DNA of 64,000 nucleotides from assembly GCA_947579605.1 (NCBI GenBank), contig OX388310.1, positions 3,348,001-3,412,000 on the forward strand. The letters are read 5' to 3'. A model generated the notes under the pieces. It saw only the letters and a list, made by a program, of their open reading frames with translations. It did not search any database and had not been told where the DNA came from. Shown here in pieces: positions 1 to 13,100 of this stretch. This DNA comes from Athripsodes cinereus. Lineage: Eukaryota > Arthropoda > Insecta > Trichoptera > Leptoceridae. Within the stretch, counting starts at the first letter, position 1. Each line of letters begins with the position of its first letter. The position numbers were made by a program, and so were the translations under genes.

Positions 1-1653
1 ACAGTGGCGCACCCAAAAACATAACTTTATTACTTTTGAATATTAATTAAATTTCAACACGATTGCTTTGGCATCATTTTCGGAGACTATAACTACTGGT
101 TGTTAATGCATGGAAAGCATGCTGTGTCCATGCTGAAGGAGCGCCGCCTCCGCTCCCTCACGTCTCAAACTGTCCCATGCCGCATTTTGAGCCCGTGTGC
201 ACTAATCTACACCCCGAATATATAAAATAATATATAATATGTATACTCATTTGAACATGCAGCTATATATAATAAGAATAATTATAAATATATGTTAAGA
301 AGCTTTGTCTAGGACCCTGGCGGGAAACGGGGCAAGACCCATATTGACCCTTGTCTCAAAAGCTGAATCGAAGAGATAGGAGCAGGGCTTGCTAACGGTA
401 CACCTACATTTCGAAGCAGGATTAGGACTGGAATTGTTAGTATATAGTATATGTTTCTACAAAGTACATAATACGTCTCGTGCATAATTGTATAATAATA
501 ATGATAAATATGTGGTTACGAATAGATCAAACCCACACTATAGACACAAGGTAGCTAGTCTAGTGTCGATAGGCAGAAGGGATCCATATCCATAAGGTAA
601 TCTCGACAAGATTTAGCTATAAAAGACTACATATTTATGGTGAGGTGAATTTAGGTATCATGTAAGTCAAATAAAAATATATTAAGACCAATAAATACAT
701 AAATATTACTTATGATTAGTGTCATGCAAAATATCAAATTTGTTCCTTCCATGATATCGCAGCAATTACAGCATGTTGAACAAGTAGAAAAATCCAGTAA
801 GTTCGTAGAATACAAATGACATTCGACGATAAAATATGTAATTAAATTAATAATCAAATAATATCCTTCTCAACATATAACTCCTCTTCAAACTGTATAC
901 TCCATCGTTATGGTAAAGTAAATTAAATAAAAGTATAATATTGGGTAGAGCGGTGCGCCACTGTTATTAGTCTAGTTCTAGATGTGTCGGACCGCGCTAT
1001 ATAAAATCAGCCACAGGTACATACATACATACAATAATACTGAAAATAAATGTACATATAACACATAATTCCTTCGTTTTCAAAATCCGTAAAATAATAA
1101 ATCCTTGAGTACAAATATTGCCTTGTAGACAACAGACATCCTGAGAGTATCCTAACACCTAGATATAAATAATAAATTAATAATATTAAAAGAAAATCTT
1201 ATCTTAGACAGCTGGCAGCATCACGGATTTTAAATGCTAATTAAAAGTAATTTAGGATGATCTTTATATATTCCCAATTGTGGAAATATCACTAAAAAAT
1301 AATGTACTAACTACTACGAAGGTGGGTAAATAAATATTAAAATATATCGAATTCAAACACTGAGATTAATATGATTGAGTCCCACCTCTCCCAGGCTCAA
1401 AACTAAACTGCCAAGAGTAATAGGTACTCTGTCTTCAGACCCTGAAAATGTCGACCCAAAGCAACAAAAAAAAACTACATCCATCTCTTCCTGACACACA
1501 CCGAAATATATCTGTATCTGTCCCCTACATAGATAGTTGTGTTCAACAACCACTTGAGATTGCCTCATTCCCAAATTAATTACCTACTACAAATATACGA
1601 TCTAGGTATATAAAAATAATATTTACAATCTTGTATATATTCATTTCATCACA
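1..1653 (-). repeat. LTR copy 1 (3' LTR on the minus strand), truncated by the window start
   Basis: Matches 5807-7459. On the minus strand it begins TGTGATGAAATG, next to the purine tract of the internal region. The left part is cut off by the window edge, so the true length exceeds 1653 bp. The short open frames inside (for example 651-857) occur identically in both copies and look non-coding. Confidence 0.65.
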
Positions 1654-2199
1654 TACCCCCCCTTGAGATCATGCTGAAGACAAAATGGATGAGGCATTAT
1701 CTCACAAACAATTATTTACTTTCTAATTATTTTTCATAATTATTTAATTCCAACTTTCGAGTCCGCCACTGTATATTCCGATAGGTCGTAGGTACCTCGT
1801 CAGCTGTGCTCCTCTATTCAAGTCATCAATAATAATAATACATGCATGCACATAACACACCGATGCGTCCACTTGAGAAATTCTCGTTCAATATTATTGT
1901 CCCAACATAACATAATATTTTAATATTCTGTTATATTTTATTATTTCGAGTTTTGTTATTATTTTAAGTCATCACATCTATAGAACATAAAATAGTAATA
2001 ACAAGTTTATCCCAATACTTAAATATCCAAGTTGCATTTTGTTAAAATTCGTTTTCATGTAATCATATTCACACATCATTATAATTATTCATAGTCGTGT
2101 GGTTCTTTATAGTCCATATATGCATTCTTCAGGGTGATCCAATTTGCTGGTAACACCAATCCTGTACTACTCGCCAGATGTCTCATATCCATGATTCCT

Positions 2200-2405
2200 T
2201 TGCCGATGCAACCAGTAGCCCTGCAGCACACAAATAGACATGCAAATCGTCCTCTCCGTACCGACACAAATTCAAGACATTCAAAAACGGCGGCAAACCT
2301 CATCGCTGTATCCAAGATGCTAAATGTCTTAATTTCCTAGAGCACCCGTCCTCCCACAGGACACACGAAGACTCACGGAAAAAGTGGGAGACCAACTCTC
2401 CACCG
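2200..2405 (-). repeat. SINE-X copy inside the LTR element
   Basis: A diverged copy with the recognisable blocks CAAATCGTCCTCTCCGTACC, GGCAAACCTCATCGCTG and GTGGGAGACCAACTC. The tail end near 2200 is poorly preserved. It travels inside the LTR element. Confidence 0.55.
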
Positions 2406-2439
2406 GCAACCCATCCTAAATAACCATTCATCTCTCAGC

Positions 2440-2621
2440 ACCATCACGCTGCAGATGGGGTAGACAGAGAGAACCGAACGCCAAATACTTCCATCTTGGC
2501 ACGCACCCTTCGCTTCCACCACCGCCATACAATTTCCCACACAAAGCATACCGATTTCTCCCACACAACACGCGGCCGTTCATAAGAATTTGATCCATGT
2601 GATCAAGCCACATAATTCTGC
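2440..2621 (-). pseudogene. RTE-like LINE 3' end fragment inside the LTR element
   Basis: On the minus strand it encodes a WLDHMDQIL...GRVL block matching the C-terminus of the 575-aa reverse transcriptase frame at 36327-38054 (WLDHVDQIL...GRVL), with frameshifts after it. The 3' terminal block GGGGTAGACAGAGAGAAC is also recognisable. Degenerate. Confidence 0.6.
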
Positions 2622-5600
2622 AAGTTGAGCAACATCCTCCAACTAACCAACAAAATTCGTGTTAATGTGTTGACAATGTGCCTAAATAATTTCAAACGCG
2701 AACAGCTAACTCAAAATACCTATAATTATGTAAAATAAATCACCCATAATAATACCACAAATAATCAAGAGAAAGATAACATACTATGTTCTTGAACATC
2801 CAGGGGTAAGTGGTGGGAACCCCTCCCTCAATGTGTTTACGCACATTCACGCATATAAGATACATGACACAATATTTAAACGAGTTGCATTGACAATATC
2901 TACATAATACATCCCAATATGTTATTCTATAATAGGTAAGTAGAATTATAACAGTCACCTAATGTATATACCTACATATTAAGTATATATAAATAAATCT
3001 TCCTCATTCATTTCAAAAGTCCTGAAAAAAAAACACTTATCTATTTCAAAACTATCACACACACAACCAAATATAATACACACAATTGTAACTCCATATG
3101 CACATATCATAATATTCGTTCCACTTGTAAAATAATATTAAAAACTAAACACTTCATAGTTCACATTTAAATAACTTTACTCTAACACTATTGAATAATA
3201 TTATTATAATATTTGACACCACAATTTTAAAATTATAACACATTAAATAGTTTATTCCATTTGTGACATCGATAGATTCACAATCGATTCTCAAACTGTT
3301 ACATCATAGCGTTGTACTTTCTTATCAAATTACTTCTCTTCAGCGATTTATGTTATTGTACACCACTCTCTTTTGGGTTAACAGAGAGGATCCAATGCTA
3401 CATAATCTCATCACATCACCCTTCTGGCCTCCAATAAAACTACTATCATCGCTGTCCAAACTTTTCACCAAGTTTCTTGCAAGTAAATCATGTTGGTATC
3501 CTACCAACAAATATTCAATTGAAATAATTATCTCATTTTAGCGCACGCATAATTCCTAATACCCTTTGTCTCAGGTTTCTTTGTTCCATTCAGCAACATC
3601 ACAATATCAGGCATACAGTTTAACAACCACTGATTGTATACATCCCGTTAGGTACTATAATATCCCTATACCTATCTGCTTGCATCTTTATTTAAAACTA
3701 TAGTTTTTTGTCATTCCAGTAATAATATTATTTCCACTCTCGTTCTTGGTTTTAAATATTATAACGTATTAATTAATATTTTAGTATTTATAGGTTGTAC
3801 ATCTTATTTCTCTATTTGGAAGACATGATGTGTTATATCAGCGAACACCAGCCTCTTTCTTCTTAGAATATGTTCATAAATTCGTTTCTTCTTCCAGTCC
3901 TCCATTTTAAAATGATAGATACCACCTTTCAGGGTACACAAAGAGTTCCAACGTTATCTAAAACTCAAGATCCTGGAATGCCCCTCCTGGTTTTAAAGAG
4001 TATACTTTCCGTGTAGACTGTCTCCACTCTTAGCCGATCATTCCCCCCCCCCCCTAGCCTGTAATTTCTTCCAGCTAACCGTTTAACATATAACCGTAAT
4101 CATAATCAATAATCATTCGGCTATCGCCTTCTCATCCGCTCCATGCATATATTGTATTATGTATGTTATCAGATACTCATAAACTCTGGTCTAATATTAT
4201 TTCCAACTCAATAATATATTCACCATTCTTACCCCGATAATAACTTTATTTCACACCCCAAATAATTAACTTGACAGAATTCTAAAAGTTTAAAAACAAA
4301 CACTTAACTTACAAATACTGTAAAATGTTAAGACCCTATTCCTCAAGAAATAATAATACCTATAATATCAGTCCCTAACAAACATGTACTTGATACATAT
4401 AACTAACATCAAACTATATACCTACCTATTATTTATCCATCTTACCCAAATACTATAATATCTAAAAATCCTAAAAACTCTAGTCATACACCTACCCATA
4501 TACATAAAATAAACTCCACATACCTAATATTCATGTTAACACGTCTATTTGGGAATATAATATTCCATTTTTCTAACACCCAATCTTCTTATGAAAGTAC
4601 ATATTTTTGGTACCTACCTATATACATTATTGAATAAAATAAAGAACTATTCAGGATTTCAACATATATATACCTATCCAATTTTATACCTGAATCACAA
4701 GCGCTCTTTATTAGACTATTCATAAGGACATAATTCCGAACGAACTCTTAAGGGTTCACTATTCTTATGCATAATGTAAGATATATACCTATAGATAGCC
4801 AAACATAAATATAATATGTTGCCGAACTTGCCTAACACTATAATCCATGGGTAACCAACCCGCGGTTCTCGAAGTAAAATCATCAACCAATTTTCTCACT
4901 ACATCTTCCAAGAATAGATTTTATCCCCCCCCTCAAAAACCAAACACATTCCTATGTCCATAACCCAGTTCTACTCCTCAAAACCCATTTATGCTCCCCC
5001 CCCCCCTCCAATATTCATGATTTTAGTTATTTATCATCGCAAACCCAAAACCCACTTCTACTCCGTAAAACCCAGTTTATGTCTGCAATGACAGACATAA
5101 TATTCTGGTCCAAGGCACCATTTGTGATGACCCTACCTATTTCAAACCATTCTAAGCTCCGAATTTGCAACATCCTAGCTTCTAAACTATACCTACTGTA
5201 ATAATTGATTCCCAAACTAGAAGTGACAACCCTATTCAGCTAGCTAAGAATTGTATGAATTTTCGCATTGTTGCAAATATACGTAAAAATATCGCATTCC
5301 TAATTGAATTAATTAACGAATTTTGGCCTTCCGTGATCGTCTAAATTATCTATTAACTATTTTCATAGATTTAGACCCAGTACGTTGTGTTTTGACGATA
5401 ATTTTACCTACGTTGTGTATTTTTTTTAAAACGCAAAATAAGTCACCTGAAATATACATTTCAATAATCAAAAGGAACAACAAAATCACAAAATCAATAA
5501 AACAATTTAAATATGAATTTTGATACATATTAACTCTGAGATCAACTTTGACGTCAGATCACTTACCTTGAGATACTGTAAAATAACATAATAAAAATAG

Positions 5601-5806
5601 TGCATAATAAAACATAACGAAATATAACATAACAATCATCATAACATAAAATTCAAATAATATTATTCTATATCATTACGAGAATGTTGTATGGTAACTG
5701 GTTGCCGATCTATGTCCCTACATAAGATAACCATTTCATAGTTTCTATAGCCGATGTATGTACATATGTTCTACAACATACCTACTAATTCGTTGCGTCG
5801 TAAAGG

Positions 5807-7459
5807 ACAGTGGCGCACCCAAAAACATAACTTTATTACTTTTGAATATTAATTAAATTTCAACACGATTGCTTTGGCATCATTTTCGGAGACTATAACT
5901 ACTGGTTGTTAATGCATGGAAAGCATGCTGTGTCCATGCTGAAGGAGCGCCGCCTCCGCTCCCTCACGTCTCAAACTGTCCCATGCCGCATTTTGAGCCC
6001 GTGTGCACTAATCTACACCCCGAATATATAAAATAATATATAATATGTATACTCATTTGAACATGCAGCTATATATAATAAGAATAATTATAAATATATG
6101 TTAAGAAGCTTTGTCTAGGACCCTGGCGGGAAACGGGGCAAGACCCATATTGACCCTTGTCTCAAAAGCTGAATCGAAGAGATAGGAGCAGGGCTTGCTA
6201 ACGGTACACCTACATTTCGAAGCAGGATTAGGACTGGAATTGTTAGTATATAGTATATGTTTCTACAAAGTACATAATACGTCTCGTGCATAATTGTATA
6301 ATAATAATGATAAATATGTGGTTACGAATAGATCAAACCCACACTATAGACACAAGGTAGCTAGTCTAGTGTCGATAGGCAGAAGGGATCCATATCCATA
6401 AGGTAATCTCGACAAGATTTAGCTATAAAAGACTACATATTTATGGTGAGGTGAATTTAGGTATCATGTAAGTCAAATAAAAATATATTAAGACCAATAA
6501 ATACATAAATATTACTTATGATTAGTGTCATGCAAAATATCAAATTTGTTCCTTCCATGATATCGCAGCAATTACAGCATGTTGAACAAGTAGAAAAATC
6601 CAGTAAGTTCGTAGAATACAAATGACATTCGACGATAAAATATGTAATTAAATTAATAATCAAATAATATCCTTCTCAACATATAACTCCTCTTCAAACT
6701 GTATACTCCATCGTTATGGTAAAGTAAATTAAATAAAAGTATAATATTGGGTAGAGCGGTGCGCCACTGTTATTAGTCTAGTTCTAGATGTGTCGGACCG
6801 CGCTATATAAAATCAGCCACAGGTACATACATACATACAATAATACTGAAAATAAATGTACATATAACACATAATTCCTTCGTTTTCAAAATCCGTAAAA
6901 TAATAAATCCTTGAGTACAAATATTGCCTTGTAGACAACAGACATCCTGAGAGTATCCTAACACCTAGATATAAATAATAAATTAATAATATTAAAAGAA
7001 AATCTTATCTTAGACAGCTGGCAGCATCACGGATTTTAAATGCTAATTAAAAGTAATTTAGGATGATCTTTATATATTCCCAATTGTGGAAATATCACTA
7101 AAAAATAATGTACTAACTACTACGAAGGTGGGTAAATAAATATTAAAATATATCGAATTCAAACACTGAGATTAATATGATTGAGTCCCACCTCTCCCAG
7201 GCTCAAAACTAAACTGCCAAGAGTAATAGGTACTCTGTCTTCAGACCCTGAAAATGTCGACCCAAAGCAACAAAAAAAAACTACATCCATCTCTTCCTGA
7301 CACACACCGAAATATATCTGTATCTGTCCCCTACATAGATAGTTGTGTTCAACAACCACTTGAGATTGCCTCATTCCCAAATTAATTACCTACTACAAAT
7401 ATACGATCTAGGTATATAAAAATAATATTTACAATCTTGTATATATTCATTTCATCACA
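5807..7459 (-). repeat. LTR copy 2 (5' LTR on the minus strand)
   Basis: Same sequence as 1-1653. The right end ...CATCACA is followed by unrelated sequence GTAGGTAGGC, which marks the outer edge of the element. If the other end is TGTTGTATG at 5685 the LTR is about 1775 bp. The target-site duplication cannot be checked because the other flank is outside the window. Confidence 0.65.
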
Positions 7460-8480
7460 GTAGGTAGGCATAGGAAATTCATTCAAACACAAACATATAT
7501 GTCTTTACAATTTTCTTTAGTCAAATATGTTGTTAGAAGCCATTTAAGTAATTCAATTCAAAGAAAATTTTCATTTCATTCCGAATCTAGAGATAAATCT
7601 TCGAATTCTTTGATAAAGGAAAGGTTTTGTGACGTCTTATACTCTCCGCCTATTTCACAAAGGATGTTCGTATCTTTAGAAGATTGAATAATTGATTTTG
7701 CATGAATCGAATCTCTTACTTAAGTTTATACATAAGTAAATTAGTCCTTTTGTAAATATGTATGCATGTACATGTGTCCTCTTTTGAAACCCTTATCGAG
7801 AAAAGACACAGGAAATCAAATGCCATTTATGGGATACTTCATAAATATTGTTTCTTAAAAATAATATGACACATTTGTCGCCGCTTGATGGTTGAATTGG
7901 CCAAAACATTATTGATGATGATGATGATGATGATTATGGATGATTTTATTTTGACGCCATTTAACAGTCCCTAGACCGTCTCAAGGGCGCCTATTATTTT
8001 TATTTAACTATTATAAAATTTTGAAAACACTTTGATTGTCACAAATTTGACTAAAATGCGAGAATTTTGATGAAAAATGAGAGTTGCAATTGAAGGTATT
8101 ATTAATTGTCACAAATATTATTCATAGATTCACATTGTAAATTTTGAAATTTTTAACTATCTAGTTGAAAAATAATAACACCCATAAATTTAACTTTATA
8201 AAACTATTGAAACTAAAAAAATGTTTTAAAATTTTGTTAATTTGAACGATTATAAGATAATAATAGGTATTTAATTTTGAAAAAAATGAGATGTCAGAGG
8301 TTTCAGGCAGCTACTACCAGCGTCATCCACAGACCGATTATTCTTGTAAGAACAGGTGTAAAATATTAAATTGTTTTGAACATAAATTAGGGTTTCCGGT
8401 TTGGCGCGAACGACACGCAAAATTATCGCGTCAATGTATTAAATTCATATTTTTTAAGAACTTAATTAAGTGAAGTAAGT
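7460..8480. other. Unassigned AT-rich stretch between the LTR element and the LINE
   Basis: Contains an ATG/GAT microsatellite at 7912-7934 and a 62-codon frame at 7499-7687 without recognisable domains. From about 8280 the sequence may be the 5' UTR of the LINE that follows, but no 5' boundary or target duplication is visible. Confidence 0.4.
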
Positions 8481-8496
8481 TGAAATCACGATTATC

Positions 8497-9162
8497 ATGG
8501 ACGGAGGAGACAGTAAAGTTTTGAAAGCCTATTTTAATCAAAAAATTCTGGAGTTGGAGAGCAAGATTAATACTTGCAAATGCGGCGGTACAACGGACGA
8601 CATATCCGCAGAAATTTCTTTGCTCAGGATTACGGTGGAGAGGCGATTGAAGTCCATGGAGGAGAAGGTAGAGGCCGTAGAAGCGAGAAACAATGTACTG
8701 GAGGATCATGTTGAAGAACTTGAGAGATATCGCCGCCGTAAGATACTAATTCTACACGGTGCCTCCGAGGAACTCAGCATCGATTCGGCCTTGAAAGAAA
8801 CACCACTCGCTATAAACCCCTCTACTGTAAAGGAATCCCATAGGATTGGCAGGAAAAAGGATAAGCCTAGACCGATAGTAATAAAATTTCATAGTTTTCA
8901 AGATAAATCCGACGTTTGGAGTAAAAAATCGGCATTGAAAAAATCAAAATGGCTGCTGACGGAGTCTCTTACACCAAGAGCTCTTTCACTGTTTTTAGAG
9001 GCCAAAGCAAAGGTAGGAGTGAAGAATTGTTGGACAATGGGCGGGAATATCTTCATAAAGCTTCCTGATAACACTAAAAAGAAGATCATTAAATCGGCTG
9101 ACCTGTCCAATATCGTCCCGCATGAAGACAAAAGGCTATTGAGATCCAGATCAAATAAGTAA
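8497..9162 (+). CDS. LINE ORF1 nucleic-acid-binding protein (221 aa)
   Basis: A probable RNA-binding chaperone protein of a CR1/L2-like LINE, the partner of the ORF2 enzyme downstream. Residues about 36-80 form a heptad-rich charged coiled coil (VERRLKSMEEKVEAVEARN) for multimerisation. Residues about 80-200 look like the RRM plus C-terminal domain found in L1-type ORF1 proteins: a RRRKILILHG strand, SHRIG...KPRPIVIKF (114-131), TESLTPRALSLFLEAK and WTMGGNIFIKLP. A CxC pair (C27, C29) near the N-terminus is not a clear zinc knuckle. The ATG follows an in-frame-independent leader and the frame is intact to its stop. The family match is by motif only. Confidence 0.75.
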   Translation: MDGGDSKVLKAYFNQKILELESKINTCKCGGTTDDISAEISLLRITVERRLKSMEEKVEAVEARNNVLEDHVEELERYRRRKILILHGASEELSIDSALKETPLAINPSTVKESHRIGRKKDKPRPIVIKFHSFQDKSDVWSKKSALKKSKWLLTESLTPRALSLFLEAKAKVGVKNCWTMGGNIFIKLPDNTKKKIIKSADLSNIVPHEDKRLLRSRSNK

Positions 9163-10173
9163 CTAATGTTTTCTTTTTGCCCCACGGATCTACCATTGCT
9201 TCTAGCTTGTATTGTGTTCCAGCTGCTTTTTATTTGTTTATTGTTTGCCCTTTTTTTACATTGCTGCTAAAGTAAAATACATACATAACACAATTTCTAA
9301 AACTTTGCAACTGACAGCTCCCCTCCGACAAATTTTGTAAACAAGTGTGAACTTATCTGTAAGTATGGCGGCGCTGCGCATGCGATGTGGCGTTTCTCCT
9401 TCACAGGTGCGGTAACATAATAAGTTGACTACGTTCGTAAACTACAAGTATTTTATTCTTAATGCCTGTTCACTAACTCACCTTAGTATGAGAGATGTTC
9501 ACCTGTATGGTGCGCACCACAGTTTATTCACACAACTCTTTGCATTTAATATCTTTGATTTTTTCCATGACTTACATTGCAACACTGAAATATTGTCATT
9601 CCGTTCAGCTGTCACACGTTTTGATAAATGTATTTGTTAGTTCTTATAACCTACTTTTTATTAGTTTATTTTAATTACATGGTTATCTTTTTGTTTTTAA
9701 ATTTTATGATACTTATTGAGTGATTTTTCTTATTAATGTTATGAGTGCATTGAATCAATTTCTAATGTTCTAATTGATGTTGTTGTTTTTTTTTGTTATA
9801 TATAATGAATGGAATGAGATGGTGAGTGTTTGATTTGCTTTTGTTCACATTTTACTTGCAATATGTTTTATTTATTTGCCTGTAAACTCAATCTATAAAC
9901 ATTATTGCGTTCTACTATCCTAACTTTACCATACATAGTAGGTTCATAGTAACTTCTCATCATTTAATACTACTTCACTTATAAGCCAGACCTAAACAAA
10001 GGAAAAGGGATAATTTCTTTTGAATTGTTTAATTAATATATATTTTTAATCTATTTTAAAACACTTTTATTATTTTTATACGCATTTTATTTTAGTATAT
10101 TTATATATATAAATTTATTTTTAGTACTTTTATTACTTTTTTTGTATGTGTTATGAACATAGGTAGCTAGATA
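9163..10173 (+). other. Long spacer between LINE ORF1 and ORF2
   Basis: About 1 kb with no long frame. Near 9363-9395 there is a GC-rich patch with TATGGCGGC (YY1-like) and GCGCATGCG (NRF1-like) in an otherwise AT-rich, T-rich setting. Such spacing between ORF1 and ORF2 is unusual for CR1/L2-like LINEs, where the two are normally close. The patch could be an internal promoter or the 5' UTR of a second element fused to the first. Confidence 0.5.
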
Positions 10174-13100
10174 ATGAATGATTTTGCATTACAACATGAG
10201 AATTCTTTCCACTCTCTCCCTCCTTCCCCCTCTGTTTCCTCCTCTTCTTCCTATACCTCTGCTCAACATTCTCTTTCAGACTCGTACATCTCGGTTGCCA
10301 ACTCTTCAATTAGCTCACCCCCTTCTCTCTCAGAGCTCCTGCGGGCGTCTCTTAACTCTTCTAAAAATATTTTCAACGCTTGTCACGTGAATGCTCAAAG
10401 CATCCCTGCACACCATGATGAACTGCTTGCTTCCTTTTCAGATATTGATCTGCATGCCATTCTCATCAGTGAATCATGGCTTAAGCCTATGCTACCATCG
10501 TCTCTCTTTGGCCTTCCGGGGTACCGCATGATCCGTTGTGACAGGGTTGGCCGTGTGGGTGGTGGCGTAGCTATCTACCTACGCAAAGACATTGGCTATA
10601 AGGTTGTAAAGTCGTCAGAATCGCAGGTGGTGGGGGGCATGGAATATCTGTTCATTGAGGTATCAACTTTGCACTCTAAAATATTATTAGGAGTTGTGTA
10701 CTGTCCTCCGAATTGCAACTACTTTACAGAATTTGAAACTTTACTGGAGTCTTTGACTCATAGTTATATACACAGTGTAATTATGGGGGACTTTAATACT
10801 TGCCTTATGAAAAATGATTACCGTTCTAGCAAACTACTAAATTTATTGAACGCCTTAAATTTACATGTTATGCCTTTGCTACCAACGCATCACACTTGTA
10901 ATACAAATATCGCTACGGAAACATTATTAGACTTGATTCTTACTTCTTTACCTGATCATGTCAAAGGTCATGGACAATTAACAGCTTCAGGTTTCTCCAA
11001 CCATGATCTTATTTACCTATCGTATAAAATAAAGTTTCCAAAGATTAAACCTAAAATGTATAAATTTCGAAGTTTTCGACGAATAAATATTGATCAACTG
11101 CGTGAGGATGCCGGTGAACTTACTTGGCAGGATATTTATTCATCAAACGACATTGACTTCATGGTCGACAAGTTTAACCACTATATTTTGGGCCTTTATG
11201 ACAGGCATGCTCCTGTCAGGTCAATTATAATGAAACGACCTCCGGCTCCATGGCTAAATGACGAAATCCGCAAGGTTATGGCTAAGCGAGATCGAGCCAA
11301 AGTGAAATTTAAAACTGACAAAACCACTATTAGATGGGAGAACTACAAATATTTACGAAACCGTTGTTCGCATCTTTGTCGTCTGGCCAAGAAGGAGTTT
11401 TTTCTTGCTGGTATAGATCCTTCCTCTCCTGGCGATGCTTGGAAGTTTATTAATAAATATGGTCTGAATAGACAAACCGACTCCATCGATTCTGTATCTG
11501 TCGGCCTCAGTGAATTGAATCTCCACTTTGCCTCCCCGCCTGTCGACATGGATCCCTCTATCAAAGCTGCTTCGTTAAGTAATCTTACCAATTATGGTTC
11601 TGATGGTGAAATCTTTAAATTTAGACTTGTAACTTTGGAGGAGGTTCGTAAAACTCTTCAGTCAATTAAATCTACAGCTGTTGGTTGTGATGGTGTGGGA
11701 TTGAAAATGATTAGTCTTCTTTCAGATTTTATAACTCCAGTTATTGTGTTTATAATAAATTATTCTCTCATTTCAGCAACATTCCCCAACCAATGGAAAA
11801 ATGCCAATGTAATTCCACTTGCAAAGGTCAGTGATCCATCTTCACCAAAGGATTTTCGCCCGATATCAATTCTTCCACTTCTTTCCAAAATTATGGAAAA
11901 ACTCGTGTATCAACAATTGAATGATTATCTTCTGGCTAAAAATTTTCTCAATCGATTCCAATCTGGTTTTCGAAGGGGTCACAGTACAACCACCGCCCTG
12001 CTCAAGATATCTGAGGATGTCAGATCTGCTATGGAGGTAAGGCAACTTACATTGTTGACACTTTTAGACTTCAGTAGTGCCTTCAATAGTGTTGATTTTG
12101 ACATCCTCCTGGCTCGTTTGAGGACTCTAAATATTACTGGAGATGCTCTTCGTTGGATGGACTCCTACCTTAGGGGTCGTCGTCAAAGAGTTTGTATTGG
12201 AGATGAGTTCTCCAGCTGGGTCGACCTTCGCGCAGGAGTCCCACAGGGTTGTATACTATCCCCCTTGCTCTTCTCCATTTTTATCAATCCAATTACTGAA
12301 AATCTTCATGGGGCCTATCATCTTTACGCTGACGACCTCCAACTTTACATTCATTTTGATTTGAATAATTTAGATGTTGCTTTTCATACTATGAATGTCA
12401 ATCTTGAACATATCAATTTATGGTGTAGAGACCACGGTCTTCTGATAAATCCTGCAAAATCACAGGCAATCATCATTGGCAGCTCAAGGAATCTATCTTC
12501 TCTAACATTATCTGCTCCTTTACCATCACTGGTCTTGAATAACACAACTATCCCGTTTTCCGATGTCGTCAAAAATTTGGGTTTATTCTTCGATACTAAG
12601 TTATCATGGTGGAAACAAATCAATGAAATCAGTAGAAAAGTATTTGGTTCACTGCATTCTCTTAGGAGAATGCAGAATTTCCTTTCAGTTGACACTAAAA
12701 AACTTCTGGTTCAATCATTGATCCACCCTCTTTTTGATTATGCTGATGTTTGTTATCTGGATTTGTCTGTCGAAGGTTTGAACAAATTGGAACGTCTTCA
12801 AAACACCTGCATCCGTTATATTTTTAATCTCAAAAAATACGATCATGTGTCTGAGTATCGTGAGCGCCTTGGTTGGAGTAAAATTCCTCAACGCCGGGAT
12901 ATTCACACGCTTCTCTTATTGTATAAGATTATTTTTGTTCCAACTGCTCCCGCATATCTTAAGGAGAGATTTGAATTTTTGAGTTCTCACGGTCTCCCAC
13001 TGCGATCAGCATCCAATAATCTTCTGGCAATACCGCCACATCATTCCGGTTGCTACACAGACTCCTTCACCGTCCATGGGGCTAGATTGTGGAACCAGCT

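Larger units (their letters stand above)
1654..5806 (-). other. Non-coding internal region of the LTR element
   Basis: About 4.1 kb of AT-rich sequence with several C runs (near 4043, 4924 and 4995; G runs on the element's sense strand) and a local near-duplication around 4967-5000 and 5045-5080. It contains a SINE-X copy (about 2200-2405) and an RTE-like LINE tail (about 2440-2621), both older insertions carried along by the element. No coding domain of a retrotransposon is visible. The last 120 bp (5685-5806) may belong to the second LTR, because TGTTGTATG at 5685 would pair with ...ACA at 7459 as conventional LTR ends. Confidence 0.55.
1..7459 (-). mobile_element. Non-autonomous LTR retrotransposon (LARD-like), left end outside the window
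   Basis: Bases 1-1653 recur as 5807-7459 at a constant offset of 5806, and I saw no difference or indel between them, so the pair reads as two LTRs of a recent insertion. Orientation is minus: on that strand a purine tract (AAGGGGGGG, 1655-1663 region) lies just before TGTGATG, the expected order of polypurine tract then 3' LTR. The inside has no frame longer than about 90 codons and no gag, protease, reverse transcriptase or integrase motif, so the element would depend on proteins made elsewhere. The primer-binding site and the outer LTR boundary could not be fixed, and the superfamily is unknown. Alternatives are a tandem segmental duplication or an assembly artefact. Confidence 0.65.

Noticed and set aside
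2..963. Complete hAT element with 8-bp duplication inside the LTR
   Set aside because: The flanking octamers GTAAAGGA and TTATTAGT do not match, so only an inverted repeat is reported.
3263..3541. 92-codon plus-strand frame in the LTR internal region
   Set aside because: No motif, AT-rich codon use, and opposite to the element's sense strand; most likely chance.
7912..7934. ATG/GAT repeat as a hammerhead core (GATGA words)
   Set aside because: Simple microsatellite without pairing stems around it.
12384..12695. 103-codon minus-strand frame
   Set aside because: Antisense shadow of LINE ORF2.
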